NCBI GenBank assembly: GCA_965153455.1
Contig: OZ234497.1
Location: 19,461,872 to 19,525,871, forward strand
DNA: 64,000 nt
Source: Sphagnum compactum
Lineage: Eukaryota; Bryophyta; Sphagnopsida; Sphagnales
Reading direction: 5' to 3'
Shown: in pieces, positions 39,101 to 55,183 of the stretch
How the letters are laid out: the number at the start of each line of letters is the position of its first letter
Position numbering within the stretch: the first letter of the stretch is position 1
Made by a program: the position numbers and the translations under genes
The notes under the pieces: model-generated
Told to the model about the DNA's origin: nothing
Seen by the model: only the letters and a program-made list of their open reading frames with translations
Databases searched by the model: none

Positions 39101-42070
39101 TAGGTAGGTAAGTAGATAGATGGGCCAATATAAGTAAGGCCATATCAATGGGTCGAAGGCTTAGGTATGGAAGTTGGTAGTTAATATGTAGTTAGGTTAG
39201 TAGTAGGTTGGTAGTCAAGTAGGTAGTTGATAGTAGGTATGTAGCCATGTGAGTTAGTATGAAAAGGGAAAGAAATATTATCATTTTATTTTTTAAAGTA
39301 TATTTAGGTAGGAGCTTTAAACCAACTAACTCGGCTAATTGAGGGTAGTTAGTTGGGGATAGGTACAAGATGAAAAAAATGGACCCATTTAGTAGGCAAA
39401 ATGATCAATTTGTGTGTTGGTGGGTGCTAGTTCATTGCGGTCATTCCATTTATGTGTGCAATTGAAATTGGTACCAAGATAATTTTAATTAATTAATATA
39501 AAACAAGAATCAGAAAAAAAAAATTCAAAAATGAAAAACCACCCAAGACCCACCACCATGGTTTTTTTTCAAATTTTTTATATTGAGGTCTAGCACTTTT
39601 AAATAAAAAGAAAATTTAATAAAATATACACTAGAAAAGTAAAAAATTCCAAAACTTTCTCAACTTTTTGGTAGAAAAACAAATTGTAAGAAAATAAATG
39701 GCACTGCGCACCACCAAATTCCAATGTGTCTATCGAATAATATAGATCATAGAACAGAATGCTTTGTGAACAGAAGATCCAACGGTCAAATCTTCATACG
39801 ATTTGAAAAGCAAAATCTGCACAGGGAATCCTGAATCCATATAAACCGTCCGATCTAGAATCGAACGGTCCATACGTTGTCTAGCTCTAGTTTTTGTGTA
39901 CAGAGTAGTTTCATCCCATTTCTAGTCAATTCATAGTAACGAACCATCCGTAGGTAGGTACGTTGTCAAACCTTCATCTTCTTGTTGTTGAGCAGCTCCT
40001 TGCTGTGTTGTCAAACCCTAAATCTGTTGGCGAAGATGTGAGTAGTGATGGTGGGAGTGGGGTGGAACTGGGATTGGCATTGCTGGAGCTGAGGAAGGTG
40101 ACCCACAACAACAGATCTGTCTGTGTGTGCTCTTTTGGGTGTGTCGATCATGGAAAAGGTGAAACTGCTTCTTCTTCCTATCATCAGGACCATTCCCTTT
40201 TTAATTGACTGAAACAAGCCAAGGATCGACATAGGAGTCTGTTTAAGGGTTCCTGCAATGCAGAGTCTGCATTAGCAGAGAGTTTACTCTGGATCACCTT
40301 AAAGGTCACTCAGCCCAACACTACTGAAATTGCTCCTACTGACTTTGCCATGAATTAGAAGCTGATCTGTTGCTAGTCGTCTACTTAATCTGTTCTTGTT
40401 GTTTATTCCTTCACCATCTGCCGGGTCTTGTTATTGCATACTCTCACCAGGTGATCGCATTCAGTTTAACTTGGGTATCCACCATACTATCTATTGTACA
40501 CAATGTGTTCCGGTTCTCAGCAATTATTGAAATTAGGGACTGAAAAAGTGAGACAGGAATTTCCAGTTTTCTCATAACAGAAATGTGGATTTACAATTGT
40601 CTGCCCTAAGTTTTGATCAGATTGTCATAAGATTCATCTATACCTATGGTGAGGGGTTGATGAAATCATGGGGAGTAATGCCATTTGTGATGAACGATGC
40701 TCTGTTACTTTCTGAGTCACACTCAAAAGGTTATGCCCACGCTCATTCTTGTCATGCTTGTTTTAGTTTTGCCAAAACTGATACAATGGTTACCTTCCAG
40801 GTTCTTTTGGGGAATTTTCTCTGTAGGCTCATCAATATTCTTCCCAATTCTTCCATGATCAGTTGAGAGAAGTCTCTTTCCATTCCTCTCTCAAATCCTC
40901 TCTACAATACTCCTGGGTCAGGATTAGGTCTTTGATACTGTCCTAGAAGTATGTTTCTTCCATTTTATATTTACCACAAGCTTGTTCTGATTATCAGGAA
41001 TGTGATTCTTGATTCTGCCCTGGTAGTACTTTTTCTACTAACCTCTTGGCCTTGATGTGTGAACTTCCTGAAATGGATGTTGGGAGTTCTTTCATAACCA
41101 AGATTTTGGTTTCTAGATGTATGTTTTGGTCTGGTGATGTCTGTCCCTTTCCACATTGCCCATTGCTGCTCTTCATATCTCAGTTCAATGTGGTGCCAAC
41201 ATTTTGACATCTTTGTTTGAGTAGTGCAGCAGAGGTGTACTTCCTTTGTATCAAGCAGGCCCTTATGGGGAAGGAGGAAAATTGGAACTGTTGTGGCTCT
41301 TTCAATTGTAGAATATGTTCTGCAAAACACTTACTGAGATGCTGTAAGATATTGCTGATGAGTGTATTCTTCGAGTTTTCACAGAGAATAAAGTGCATTT
41401 ACTTTTGGACAGGAGTTTTGTATACATCTACTGAGTTCTAGTTCTTGGGTGTAACATGTTCACATATGGGGAGAGGATTGTGATCTTAACTTTAAGATGC
41501 ACATTCGTGACCCTTTTTCCTACAGCGATCTTTGTTAAAGGTTCTTGGCAAGGTCCAGTTACATCTGTAGTGACCCTAGTATCTGCAAGTTCACGGATTC
41601 TTGAGGGAGTGTTTTGTAATTTAATGTGCAAACTGTTGTGGTCCTTGTTGGGTCTTTCCCAATTTGAGAAATCCTACTTTAACCTGATCCATTTCACCTC
41701 TTATGTGAGAACTTTTTACTTCATCTACCCTGCCTTCTTAGGCACTTAGATTTGGTCTGTCAATCTGCCAATACACAATCAAGTTTCAGTCTGGGTAGGA
41801 TAGTTGACTCTCTACAATTTAATAGAAGTGAATACTCTAGTTAGGAACTTCATTTGTGGAATCATTTTATAAGGAAGTGGATTGGAAATTGATTTGTGAT
41901 GCTTCTATCTGTGCATGTGCAGGGTGGGGGGCTGTTCACAGGCTTCACCAGGCTTTCCAAGGGGCTAGCTGTGCTGTTGGCAACTGGCTTTCTTCTCACT
42001 ACCTTGCTCCCCTCATCTGTCGAATACAAATAAAAGCTTCAGGAGGATCCAGAAATAAGGTCCCAACTCA
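36120..42070. other. Gene-poor stretch
   Basis: No family is recognised. It contains (TA)n runs (36990-37005 and 37426-37471), an imperfect 33-bp palindrome at 37704-37776, AT-rich DNA at 38.5-39.7 kb with repeated GTAGGTA words at 39.1-39.25 kb, and a MITE-like right end near 39418-39440. Open frames at 39963-40208, 40585-40866, 40971-41330 (minus) and 41456-41749 lack any domain I can name. The 41.0-41.8 kb part could be a decayed retroelement, but I cannot show it. Confidence 0.5.
37704..37776. repeat. Imperfect palindrome
   Basis: 'attggttttagttcctatta' followed by 'gaaaaatcaaacc' is mirrored by 'gggtttgatttttagaac' and 'taataggaaccaat' across a 6-nt centre, with a small bulge on each arm. 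Probably a foldback remnant. Confidence 0.6.
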
Positions 42071-42074
42071 AATA

Positions 42075-45550
<3,476 letters not shown>

Positions 45551-45558
45551 CCTTAGCA

Positions 45559-45838
45559 CTAACTCCCAACCCCTTTTGGGATAGTGGAGGGCAGGGCAGC
45601 AGCAAAAAACCATGCCTTGGAAAAGAGGGGTTCATGTACCCTTTTTTGATGGCAACGCTAAAAAGGGGGGGGAGAGGGGGATGATGTTGCCTTTGAACTT
45701 TGAACCACCTTTCAACCTCCTATGAACCGCCTTGGAACTGTCCATGACCCCCCCATGAACCTTTGATCCACCCATGAACAAGCATGATGTTTTTTTGCTG
45801 CCCTGCCCAGCACTATCCCCAAAGCAGTTGGGAGTTAG
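45559..45838. mobile_element. 280-bp TIR element (MITE-like)
   Basis: The ends 'ctaactcccaac' and 'gttgggagttag' start inverted repeats of about 52 bp that also share 'gggatagtg', 'gggcagggcagca' and an A/T run. The interior is non-coding with a G-rich run near 45663-45680. It abuts the first malic-enzyme remnant exon and may have truncated that pseudogene. Its target-site duplication is unclear. Confidence 0.8.
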
Positions 45839-45839
45839 T

Positions 45840-47330
45840 TCCCATGCTCAGGACACCCCAACTGTAATCATGTATTGGTTTGTGCAATATTTTGACCCCA
45901 TGTTTTTGGCCAAGTTCTATGCATAGAGGAAAAGCAGATAGGCTACCTAGTATGCTTGATTGAGATGCAAGAATGAAATTTCATATGTTTGAGAATTGTT
46001 AAGGTTTGAATGTAAATGGTTGACATGTCAAGATAAATCACATACGACCATATTGGAAAAATACCATTTGAAAACTAAAGGGCTGAAATGGAAAATATCT
46101 CATTTAACTCAAATTTAATTTGTGAAAGGTCTTAGCATAATTCATTAGTTTCAACTCTAATTGTTTTCCTATGATTTGCACTTAACAATGGGATTTCAAT
46201 ACTCCCATCATCCTCATGCCTTACCTAAACCTGTAATTAAGTTCAAACCAGTGTTGGGTGATTCTTTGCTTTTCCGAAGAACCTCCAGCTCTCCTACTAA
46301 AAATTAATTCTAAACTATCTTGGTTCCAAGCCTGAGTCCAATTTCTTTTTTAAAAAATTCTGGTTCCAATTCCAGTTCTGAAAATCAGGCTCAGTTTCAG
46401 TCCAGTTCTTATTAACCCAGACCTCAACCAGTGGTTAATTGCCCCTTAAATCATGGTTTTTTGTTCTCAAAATTCCAGGTTCCAGGTCCACACCTAAATA
46501 GAACTGAGACATTGTGAAGGTCAACTAAACCCACGCCCTCCGTGAGCTTGGGTCATTCATGGTTTTCTTTTTGGGGATGAAATAATCTGACTTCTCTTGC
46601 AGCAACAACACAAACATTCAATGGCAAGTTGTGAAACATTTAATCTTTCTGCAATTGGGAGCTTGAGTGCCATTTGTCTTGTGGACAATTGAGTGCAAAT
46701 GTGGGTTTTGCTTTGGTGTGTGCACTTAAATTTGCAGGCTTGTCACAACATTGATTCATGAAACTAAGCAAATAATTCCTCTATAACTGTGAATAAGACA
46801 TAGGAAGAAGAGAATTAAGACAATTCGACAAATTTCTACTCCATCTGCTTTACCGCAAAATGCAGTACGCACGAGTCCACTCAATCAGTGGATTCAACCC
46901 CCACGTAAAACACAACCAGAACAACCCAAAACAATCCAGAACACACTGTAAGAATCTAGACACAAGGTGTTGGCAGGTTTGAAACCATTAGATGAAACTT
47001 TCCTGGAAGTTGCCATGGCTTTCCTCACAACCACAAAAGTATGAAAAGTTTTGTCATGGCAGAACAGCTATACACCTTAACTGCCTCTTGCCAAAATTTC
47101 AGTTCAGTTCACTCAATGAGATGGTCACATATCTGTTCAAAATGAACTTTCTCAGAGAACCATCTATGATTTACTTATTAGAGGTGAAATGTAGGCTGCT
47201 GAACCTGAAGACACATAATACTTTGCAATGAATTTTTCTCAAATTCTTCATCAAGATAGTGAGGAAATAGTATCTGAAAGTTCTTCACAATAATTCCTTG
47301 CAAAGTACCCCAAATTAGACCAGCACAAAG
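45840..47330. other. Gene-poor stretch
   Basis: No gene is supported. 46245-46310 resembles 14790-14850, and 46330-46500 is a 'ggttcca/ccagttct' low-complexity segment of the dispersed-repeat type at 10801-11000. The open frame at 46992-47231 has no recognisable feature. Confidence 0.5.
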
Positions 47331-49073
47331 CTATTTTTTGATGAAAGACTCAATATTTTTCAGCCATCGGATATACTCACGCTGCTCTTTGTCCTCTAAG
47401 AGATCCAGAAGATAGTTTGAAAGCTCCCCATTGATTCCTCGTGCATCCAAGTATTTCTCAAATTGCTTTTGGAGAGTCTCATCCAGTGACCTGAAATGCA
47501 CCGAGTAACAAGACCTTCAGTCCTACCATAGAACCAAGCATCCAAATCTCACTAATCCAAGTGGGGCATATTGCTCAAAGACTAATTACAACAGAGCATT
47601 GTAATAATTGAATGCTGCCAGTTCTGCAAAAATGCGTATTCTATCAAACAGCAAGTCTCAAATCTGACCCAAAGATGAGGTGGCAATTGTGAAAACATTA
47701 GGCACCTAACACTCCCAAACCAAAGATGGTCATGCACGTAGCCATGCTGAGTTCAAAATTTCACAATATGGGCAACTGTTCATTCCATTTTAAGCTTGAG
47801 CAATTCCTGGACAATGCTTGTTTGCTCTCTTGTAGGGTTCACCCATAATGGAGCTTTGAATGGTAATAGCGTCAGGTGTTCTAGGCTAGTAATGAGTAGG
47901 CTAACAGATAGTCATGACTTGTGATTGTGACTGACAAGTACTCTTAACCCCTTAGGAATTTTATTAGATAACACACAGGAGATGATTCAGGGTTCAGGGT
48001 TTAGGGTTTAAGGTTTAGGTAGTTTACGAGAATTCAGGTCCATCATAAAATGTCTCCTTCAAATCTGGGCTCTCCACATAGTAGACACGATCAATGTCAA
48101 TAGTATCTGGTTGACAGAAGCAGCTGAATACAAGGGCTGGCTGATCAGCACCCTTCGTCACAGAGACCTTGAGATTCACAACCTTCTGTTCTTGCTCTTC
48201 ATCTTGATCCTCATACTCATCATTATAGCTATCTCCAAAGTCACTTGACTGGCTCACACATTTCAGTGCAATGTCTTCTTCCCCATACGACCTTCGCAAT
48301 ATCACCTCTGGTTTGCCTGGTGTGTCAGTCAATGTAAATGGCCGTGGAGGACCTCTTGACAAAGTCTGCACTAACAAATGCCATCATGCCTTAGAAGCTC
48401 CAGAACAAGTAAGTTCATATAGCAAAATAAGACTGCTATAACCAAAATGAGCTTCAACCCTATAATAGCTGCAGCAATAACATCAAAACGGATCCAAGAC
48501 CTTAAAAATGCCAGAGCGACAAAAACAGAACACCATGCACGAGAACCAAGCATCCAAATATCCGAGGGGTTTTCCGGCCTTGACGGGATTCAAGCAAAAG
48601 TCATCAAACAGATTGTTACTTGGTTAAGAAAGCTATGGAGAGAGGAGGATGCGTCTTATAAAGACATGGAGAGAGGAGGATATGTCTAACAGAGACATGG
48701 AGAGAGAGAGGAGGATGTGTCTTACTCTTGGAGGGTCATAAGCATCATCCTCGTGTTCAATCTCCGCCTTCAAAACCCGAAGAAGCCCTCGATCTTTCCC
48801 GCTTGCATTAGAAGCAATCTCCGTCGAAGCCAAAAAGCGTAACTGTTGCTGTTGCTGTTGCCCGCAACCTAATAAGCTCGCAAACTCCGCTCTCTTCACC
48901 GCAAAGCTCTTCTGATTCTGATTCTCCTGCTGCTGCTGCTGCTGCTGCTGCGGAACAACGAAAGCACCTCCAGTGAAGTAAGTACTAACAAGCACTTGTC
49001 GCTGTTGCATGCAGCTTCTGACTCCTGTACTCAACGCCCCTACCGCCCTTCGTCGCATCATCGCCATCGCCAT
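47331..49073 (-). CDS. MAM33/p32-family mitochondrial matrix protein, 3 exons
   Basis: The exons on the minus strand are 49073-48726, 48365-48028 and 47490-47331, with GT..AG introns and matching phase (0, then 2). They total 846 nt, 281 residues. The N-terminus (MAMAMMRRR..) is Arg-rich without acids, fitting a mitochondrial presequence. A glutamine run (8 Q) follows at about residue 42-49. Residues ~95-116 carry the family's VLKAEIEHE segment. A very acidic stretch (DEYEDQDEEQEQ) lies in exon 2. The C-terminus (YLDARGIN..WLKNIESFIKK) is the conserved MAM33 end. p32-type proteins form acidic trimers in the mitochondrial matrix and are linked to respiratory-chain and mitoribosome function. 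The start is the first ATG after an in-frame non-ATG extension; two further ATGs follow within five codons. A CTAGGGTTT telo-box lies ~40 bp upstream. No damage is seen, so it is probably functional. Confidence 0.9.
47987..48020. repeat. Interstitial telomeric tract at an intron donor
   Basis: Imperfect TTTAGGG units (GGTTCAGGGTTTAGGGTTT then AAGGTTTAGG) end only about 8 bp inside intron 2 of the MAM33 gene, next to its 5' splice site. On the transcribed strand the intron begins gtaaactacc and continues with CCTAAA-type units. Confidence 0.8.
48635..48729. repeat. 31-bp tandem repeat in MAM33 intron 1
   Basis: 'atggagaga.gaggat' begins at 48635, 48666 and 48697 (three units; the last is 2 bp longer). 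The array ends at the exon 1 donor, so the donor's gtaagacac is part of the last unit and similar words recur downstream as potential decoys. Confidence 0.8.
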
Positions 49074-49403
49074 TCTTTCCCTCCGAAACTCCAAACCCTG
49101 CAAATAAATTAAACCCTAGCGACGCTAAGCACCCTCTACTACGTACCTACCTACCCACCCAAATGGCATACGAAGCAGGTACATACCACGTCAAAATATT
49201 TTTACCTTCTGTCTGTAGGCAGACGAGGGTCAGTGTAAAAAATATAGACAAAATACACAAGGTTTGTGGAATAGGCTTGTGCTTAGGTGTGAATTTTTGT
49301 GAATTTTTTTTAAAAAAAGCCTATGTGGCTCATGAAATGGGTAGAATAGGAACCTTAACTCGGACTTAGCCGTTGTAATAGCCTCAAAGGGTTAATAGCC
49401 TCA

Positions 49404-49481
49404 AAGGGTTTAGGGTTTGGGGTTCAGGGTTCGGTTTAGGGTTTAGGGTTCAGGGTTCAGTTTAGGGTTAAGGGTTTAGGG
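49404..49481. repeat. Interstitial telomeric tract upstream of MAM33
   Basis: About eleven imperfect TTTAGGG-type units, including TTCAGGG and GTTCGG variants, lie ~330 bp upstream of the MAM33 start codon. They are preceded by a 17-bp direct repeat beginning 'gcctcaaaggg' (49381 and 49398). Confidence 0.85.
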
Positions 49482-50589
49482 CCTAGGTGTGAAGAAAAGG
49501 TTTGTGGCTAGTGAGAATTATTTGAATTGGTGTGCTTTGATTTGTTTTGAAGAGTTGTCTTGGCGAATTGGTGGTACTCAAAATGTTGCATGTCTTTTGC
49601 ATGTGGCTTGTGAATTTGGAGCTTTTAACACATGTTTTTCTTATTTTATTTTAATTAAAGGTGCACAAATTGTAACATTTGTTAAAGACAATTTCAATAT
49701 TGCAACCTTTTCATCATACTCTGACCCCATTTTCATTCCATTGCCCTTCTTAACATAGGCCAAAAATGTCGATGAGCAATGAGTAGGAGTCTAGGTATAA
49801 ATTCTTGGCAATCGATGACATGAAGGAACATTCATTTAGGAGGCCCAACTTCTTTTCTGCTTAGGCTTGGAGGTGTCTCATATTCCACAATAGTTTATTA
49901 AACATCTAGCAAAACATTTAAAATAATTTAATTCAAATAGTTCAATAATTAATTAAACACCTCACAAGACATTTAAAATAATTTGATTATGATATTTCAT
50001 GTGATATTCATGAAGATCATTATGAATATTGTAACCAATATTATTATTGTAAATTACAATAAATATAAAATATTGAAAATTGGTCGAAAGAACATTTTAT
50101 TGTATTTACCATTTTGAAATTGAAAAAACTTGTAATTCGGAACTAATGTAACTTAGCATGATGTATATTTTTAACAACTTAATGAAATTTCTAAGATTAA
50201 ATCTATTTTTAACTATCAAATGTTATATCCAAATATTAAAAAAATGTGTTAAGGACATAACTAATCATAAGAACAAAGGCTAAAGAAAAAGGTTTAAGTC
50301 TAATTTCTAAACAAAAAATAAGACAAGATTATGTGATTTAAAAATAAGAACATAAGAACTAAGAACAAGAACACAAGATGTGCAAGACCAACATGAAAAC
50401 AAATATTTATTATGTTAACATATATAAACATGAACATAAAAAAACATGACAAGGCTATGGTGCAAGATTGTGTTTAAAACTTATGTTGAACATATTGAAA
50501 GAAATGAAGGGTTTTATTTTTATTTATACCTCGTTGAGGACCTAACTCAAAAGGAAGCTTCCAAGTAGGTTTCTATGTGTGCATCAAGT

Positions 50590-50830
50590 AAAGAACCTTT
50601 CTAATTAAGAATCAACTACGAATTAATTGAAACTTAATTGAAATTTAATTTAGACTTAACTAGAAGTCAACTAGAAGTTAACTAAACTTATATAGGACTA
50701 AACTAAAAGTTAATTAGGAATTAACTATGAATTCATTAGGATTTAATTACGACTTAACTAAGAATTAATTGGGATTTAATTGAAAGTTAATTAAAACTTA
50801 ACTAAAAGTTAAGTAAAATTTAGTTAAGAG
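50590..50830. repeat. AT-rich quasi-periodic repeat
   Basis: Short words of the type 'aactaagaattaatt', 'gaaagttaatt' and 'aaaacttaactaaaagtt' recur every 10-13 bp. It is a degenerate low-complexity array. Confidence 0.6.
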
Positions 50831-50842
50831 TTATGGATGAAC

Positions 50843-53030
50843 ATTATGGATGAATTCCATTATTAGAAGATAATGTCTAATGTTAGCATTCGTCACAAGA
50901 TGGATGATTCAATAAATTCAAAATCAAAACCATTACGTTCAACTAACATTTGGATTAATGATGTAGATAATGAAATAAATGATTCACATCCTACAATTCT
51001 TGTAACAAACATAATCAATATTGAACACTATGGTTTATGATCTAACTTTGTCATTCAATCGTGTAATGGACCAAACCAAAAATCGAAATTTTTAGAAAAT
51101 GATAATTCCATATAATCATCATATTCCATGATGATGGAAGAACTTGAATATAATAATTTGCTTAGGCAATTAACTGAAGAAAAAAATTTTAATATTTGAT
51201 GATGTTATGCATAGAAAATAATCATACCCATCAATATGTTTATTTTTGATAGGGGGTGTTGGAACTGCTAAAGTTTTTGCATTAAAACTCATAATTCAAA
51301 TATTATTACAATTATACAATAAAAACATGTCTTCTGATTTAACAAAAACCAAGGTTTTATTTATGGCATCAACAAATAAAGTTACTTTCAATGTTGATGG
51401 TTTAACAATACATTCAACATTAAACATATCTATCCAACAATCCTTATTTAGTTTACCAAACTTATCATTGGAATCATTAAATAGGCTTCTATGTCGATAT
51501 GAACAATTACAACTTGTTGAACTATGAATGAAATATCACTTGTTGGTGCTAAAATATTTAATGTTATAGATAATAAGCTAAGGTCCATAAAACACATTCA
51601 AAACAATTTTTTTGGTGATGTGATGTGATTTCAATCAAGCACCCCTTACGGAAGATAATTGGATCTTTCAAAATATCGACAATAATGTTAATGCATTAAC
51701 GCTAGATTTTTGGCAAACATATGTTCAATGTTATGAACTAAATAAAGTTATGTGGTAGTCTGATATGGTCTTTATACAAACTTTGAACAAATTTCATTCT
51801 GTAAAAATTTATACAAATGATGTTCAATTTATAAATTTAATTTGTAATCGACAACCATCCAACAATGTTACTATTCCGTCTTTATTTTATACAAATAAAC
51901 TTGTTTAAAAACACAATGAAAATGTGTTCACTAACACATTAGGTCCCATGTTTAATTTTAAAGCAATGGACATCAACCATCAATCATGCCCAACATCTTA
52001 TAAACTTTCAAATGATTTGAGTAAAACTCGGGGTTTGCATCCTACAATTCATATAAAAATATATGTTGGTTGAATTAATGCTAATAACTATGCAACATTT
52101 AATGGTCTTGTAATGGAGTTGATGGCATTTTTAAAACATTAACAACATATTGTGAAAAAATCATCATATGGATAATGTTTCAAAATTTAAAATGGAACAT
52201 TAACAAGAGAAAAATATATTAATTATTATGACAATAACATTGAATCAACCAATTGAACCTATCATCAAAGATATAAAAGTTGGTAAATCCCAATCATTTA
52301 TCATAACAAATATTCAATTTCCAATTCAACTTGCAACAACAAAAACCATTCATCGTTCTTAGGGATTATCACTAGATGAATTAATTTTTGATCCTATTAA
52401 CATTAAAAAACATGGGTTAACATATGCAATATTATCCCACATTCGAACAAAAGAAAAATTATTTTTGTTAGCTCCTCTTTAACATGAAAATTTCTATGTG
52501 GACCCAAGAATATATATAGAAAACATGAATACCGTTAATTCCTAAATTAAAAAACTTACATAATTTTCATGTAATTATATAAACCTTGAATACAACTTCT
52601 TTACGACAACATTACAAAAACATCAATCATGATCATAACCTTCGAATGTCTCATATCTTATGTTTTATAAAAACAAGAATTCACCATGCATTAACATATG
52701 TGCACAAATTTATAAATTCATCGAAGTATTCAAATATTTCAATCCATGATGGTCATGGGTTAATGATGATGCATGACATACACATGCACTTATATTCCTT
52801 CAATACAATAACTAGTGATGGTTCAGAATATATAATAACAACTGTTAATATTAATACACGAAAAACAAGACATATTGTATGTGTGTATAAAATTCATTCA
52901 TGTTCAATTTTTACAAAATAATCTTCAAACTATAATTCAACAATATCCCAAACATTGTCAAATCATCATTATGGGAAATTTTTATGTTGACATTCAAATG
53001 TATAACAAAAAACCATAATGTATCCATTTA
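50843..53030 (+). mobile_element. Dead Helentron-like element: PIF1 helicase plus endonuclease relic
   Basis: Translated fragments follow the order of a PIF1-type helicase: DDVMHRK and IGGVGTAKVFALKL (degenerate Walker A, 51236 on), then DGLTIHSTLNI and CRYEQLQL to ~51525, DFWQTYVQCYELNKVM near 51700, AMDINHQSC near 51970, IHRS.GLSLDEL near 52350 and LTYAILSHIRTKEKLFLL near 52430 (motif VI). After it come NTTSLRQHYKNINHDHN (52586 on) and IIIMGNFYVDI (~52960), the latter matching the GDFN motif of endonuclease/exonuclease/phosphatase domains. Many stops and frameshifts break it and the GDFN and Walker A residues are altered. Helicase followed by endonuclease is the Helentron arrangement. The Rep part and the element ends were not found. 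Confidence 0.8.
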
Positions 53031-55183
53031 TTTAAAGTGTAGCATTTGTGAAAACATACATGTAACTGTTGCATTTTCCATCTAATTAATTATTCCCAAA
53101 ATGTTGGCACCTTGTGGCTTGAATTTGTATTTTTACATATTTTCATGGACCATGTGTGAAAAAAAATCATAAATATCAATAACAAAACCAGAATAAATTT
53201 GGACGAATTTTTTATCTACACATATACTCATCAAACACCATAACAAAACATTTTTCATGGAAAACCTAAACCCAAAATGTGACAAAAACAAATATAAGAA
53301 TTGTCAAATTGTCAAACTTCAAATTGAAAATGAGACCAAATCTTTCCACGTAAATTATATACATTCAACATTGATGTTTGTTTCAAACATTGAAATATTT
53401 CATGCACATTGCTCAAAATTGTCTACATTATCCAAGTTTGAAAAACTTGAAATTTCTTAAACAATATAATTATTTACAATTTTTTTATTCATTTGTATTG
53501 TTAAAGAAAAGACATTGAACCTATCGCTCCAATTTCTAAATATCCACAATGAATTCTAAGATAGTTAGAAAACTTTATTTTTTAGTACAAATGTGAAAAA
53601 GAAAATCATGGTCTTTCATAAAGCCAACAAACTTTCATCCAATATAACTTGAATTCATAGTAAAACATTAAATGTAATACTCTTTTTTTTTGGAGAGAGC
53701 CTCTCACGGCAGAGCCGCTTGTTAATGGAAGGGGTTCTACATACTTTTGTGCCAAATGGTTCCTTTCATGTATTAGGTATAATCTCAACATTGAAAGGTA
53801 GTATTTGGTGGAATCTCAAATTCAATTTTACGATGTTTTGCATGCAGACTTTATGGCATGTGTCTTTGCACCAATGTGGGTCAAGAATGGGAATTCTTTC
53901 AGTACTAGAAACCAAGACTAAAGGGCTTTTTGTGCAGATAGAGATTGAAGATGATGACGATGAGGCATTGCAAAACACAAATTCCTGGGAGTTGGCTTGA
54001 GTTGTTGAATTCCAATTTTTTGTGCTAAAATGAAGGGTGCTTCACTCTCCCTCCTTTACTATTGGATTGTGTAGACGTCATTCTTCATTGAAAGATCAAT
54101 ATATTGGAGTTCCCATGCTTTAATACCTGCACCGATTATTTATTTTCTGATTTTTTTGCAGGATACACTGGATTGGGCACCATGAAAATAAAACCGAAAG
54201 TGGGTGTTTCAAGAACAAATGCTCACATAAGCAGGCATTATATGTATTTTGAAATGCCTGCCCTTTGTAGAGGAAACATTTCTGCATATAACATGTCCAA
54301 CTACTACACTTCAAATGTTGGCTCAGGTCTTTATGGTTTTAATCCATGCACATTTTTAATGGTATCATGTGTAAGCAAAATCATTTTTAAAAAAATAAAA
54401 AATCCTTTGGTTTGTTTTTTTTCCTTGCACATTTTGAAGTACCTTGTATCGTGCACAAACAAAATCATTTCTTGCACATATAATGTAAATTATGCAAATT
54501 GAAGGAAACTAGAAATACTGAATTTCATAAATTTAATGCATGTTTCATTTTGGGAATGTATATTTACACGACAAAAAATCAGATTTGGTAATACAGACAT
54601 TATGAATTATACACAAGTTTTTTGCGGGATTTAACACCACTTCAGCATTATATCTTCTTGAAATAAAGATGCACAATGGATTTCAAGTGGTGCACAGTGA
54701 ATTTTTAAAGACAGATTTGTCAGTTTTCTACAAAAGAATTTGGAATTTTTTGGAATTTGTTTTCTAGTGTATATTCAATTAATTTTGCTAGTTTTTTTGG
54801 GGGAAATATCGCCGAATTTTCGATATCACGAAGTTGAAAAACAAAACCCTTGGTGCACTAAAATTTATTGAAAAAGAAAAGAAATGAAAAGAAAAGAAAA
54901 AGGTGGGTTTTTTTTTGTCACATGAGCACGTTCGGCAGCAGAGGTTCGATTATTAGCTTAGGTCTGGGATCAGGTTCGGAATTAGGTTAGGTGGATGAGG
55001 TCGACTATCGAGATACATAATGTACATCGATCGGACAGTCCAAAGCGTGAGAGAGATGGAAGCTGAGAGAATGGAAAAGGGCTGCAATCGACAGTCTTTG
55101 CCTCTTTGACGGGCCTCCTTGTGCACTCTGGATCTTTTGCTCTGCGATTCTTGGAGCAGCAGCGGCCTCATCGACTCGGCACC
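53031..55183. other. Gene-poor stretch upstream of RPL5
   Basis: Open frames at 53257-53460, 53719-54000 and 54104-54502 (plus strand) show no recognised domain. The last two are separated by ~100 bp, and a 'tttttttgcag' acceptor-like site lies inside the second, so a decayed or lineage-specific transcript is possible but unsupported. The segment just before 55184 is the likely RPL5 promoter and 5' leader; no clear TATA box was seen. Confidence 0.45.

Noticed and set aside
41920-41970. Plus-strand 'ggtggggggctgttcac' reads like the GVGGLF motif of malic enzymes
   Set aside because: It is on the opposite strand to the malic-enzyme exons next to it and has no neighbouring homology; treated as coincidence.
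54930-54965. 'gaggttcgatt' resembling a tRNA T-arm
   Set aside because: No matching acceptor stem, D-arm or anticodon arm could be found around it. No other tRNA or rRNA was seen in the window.
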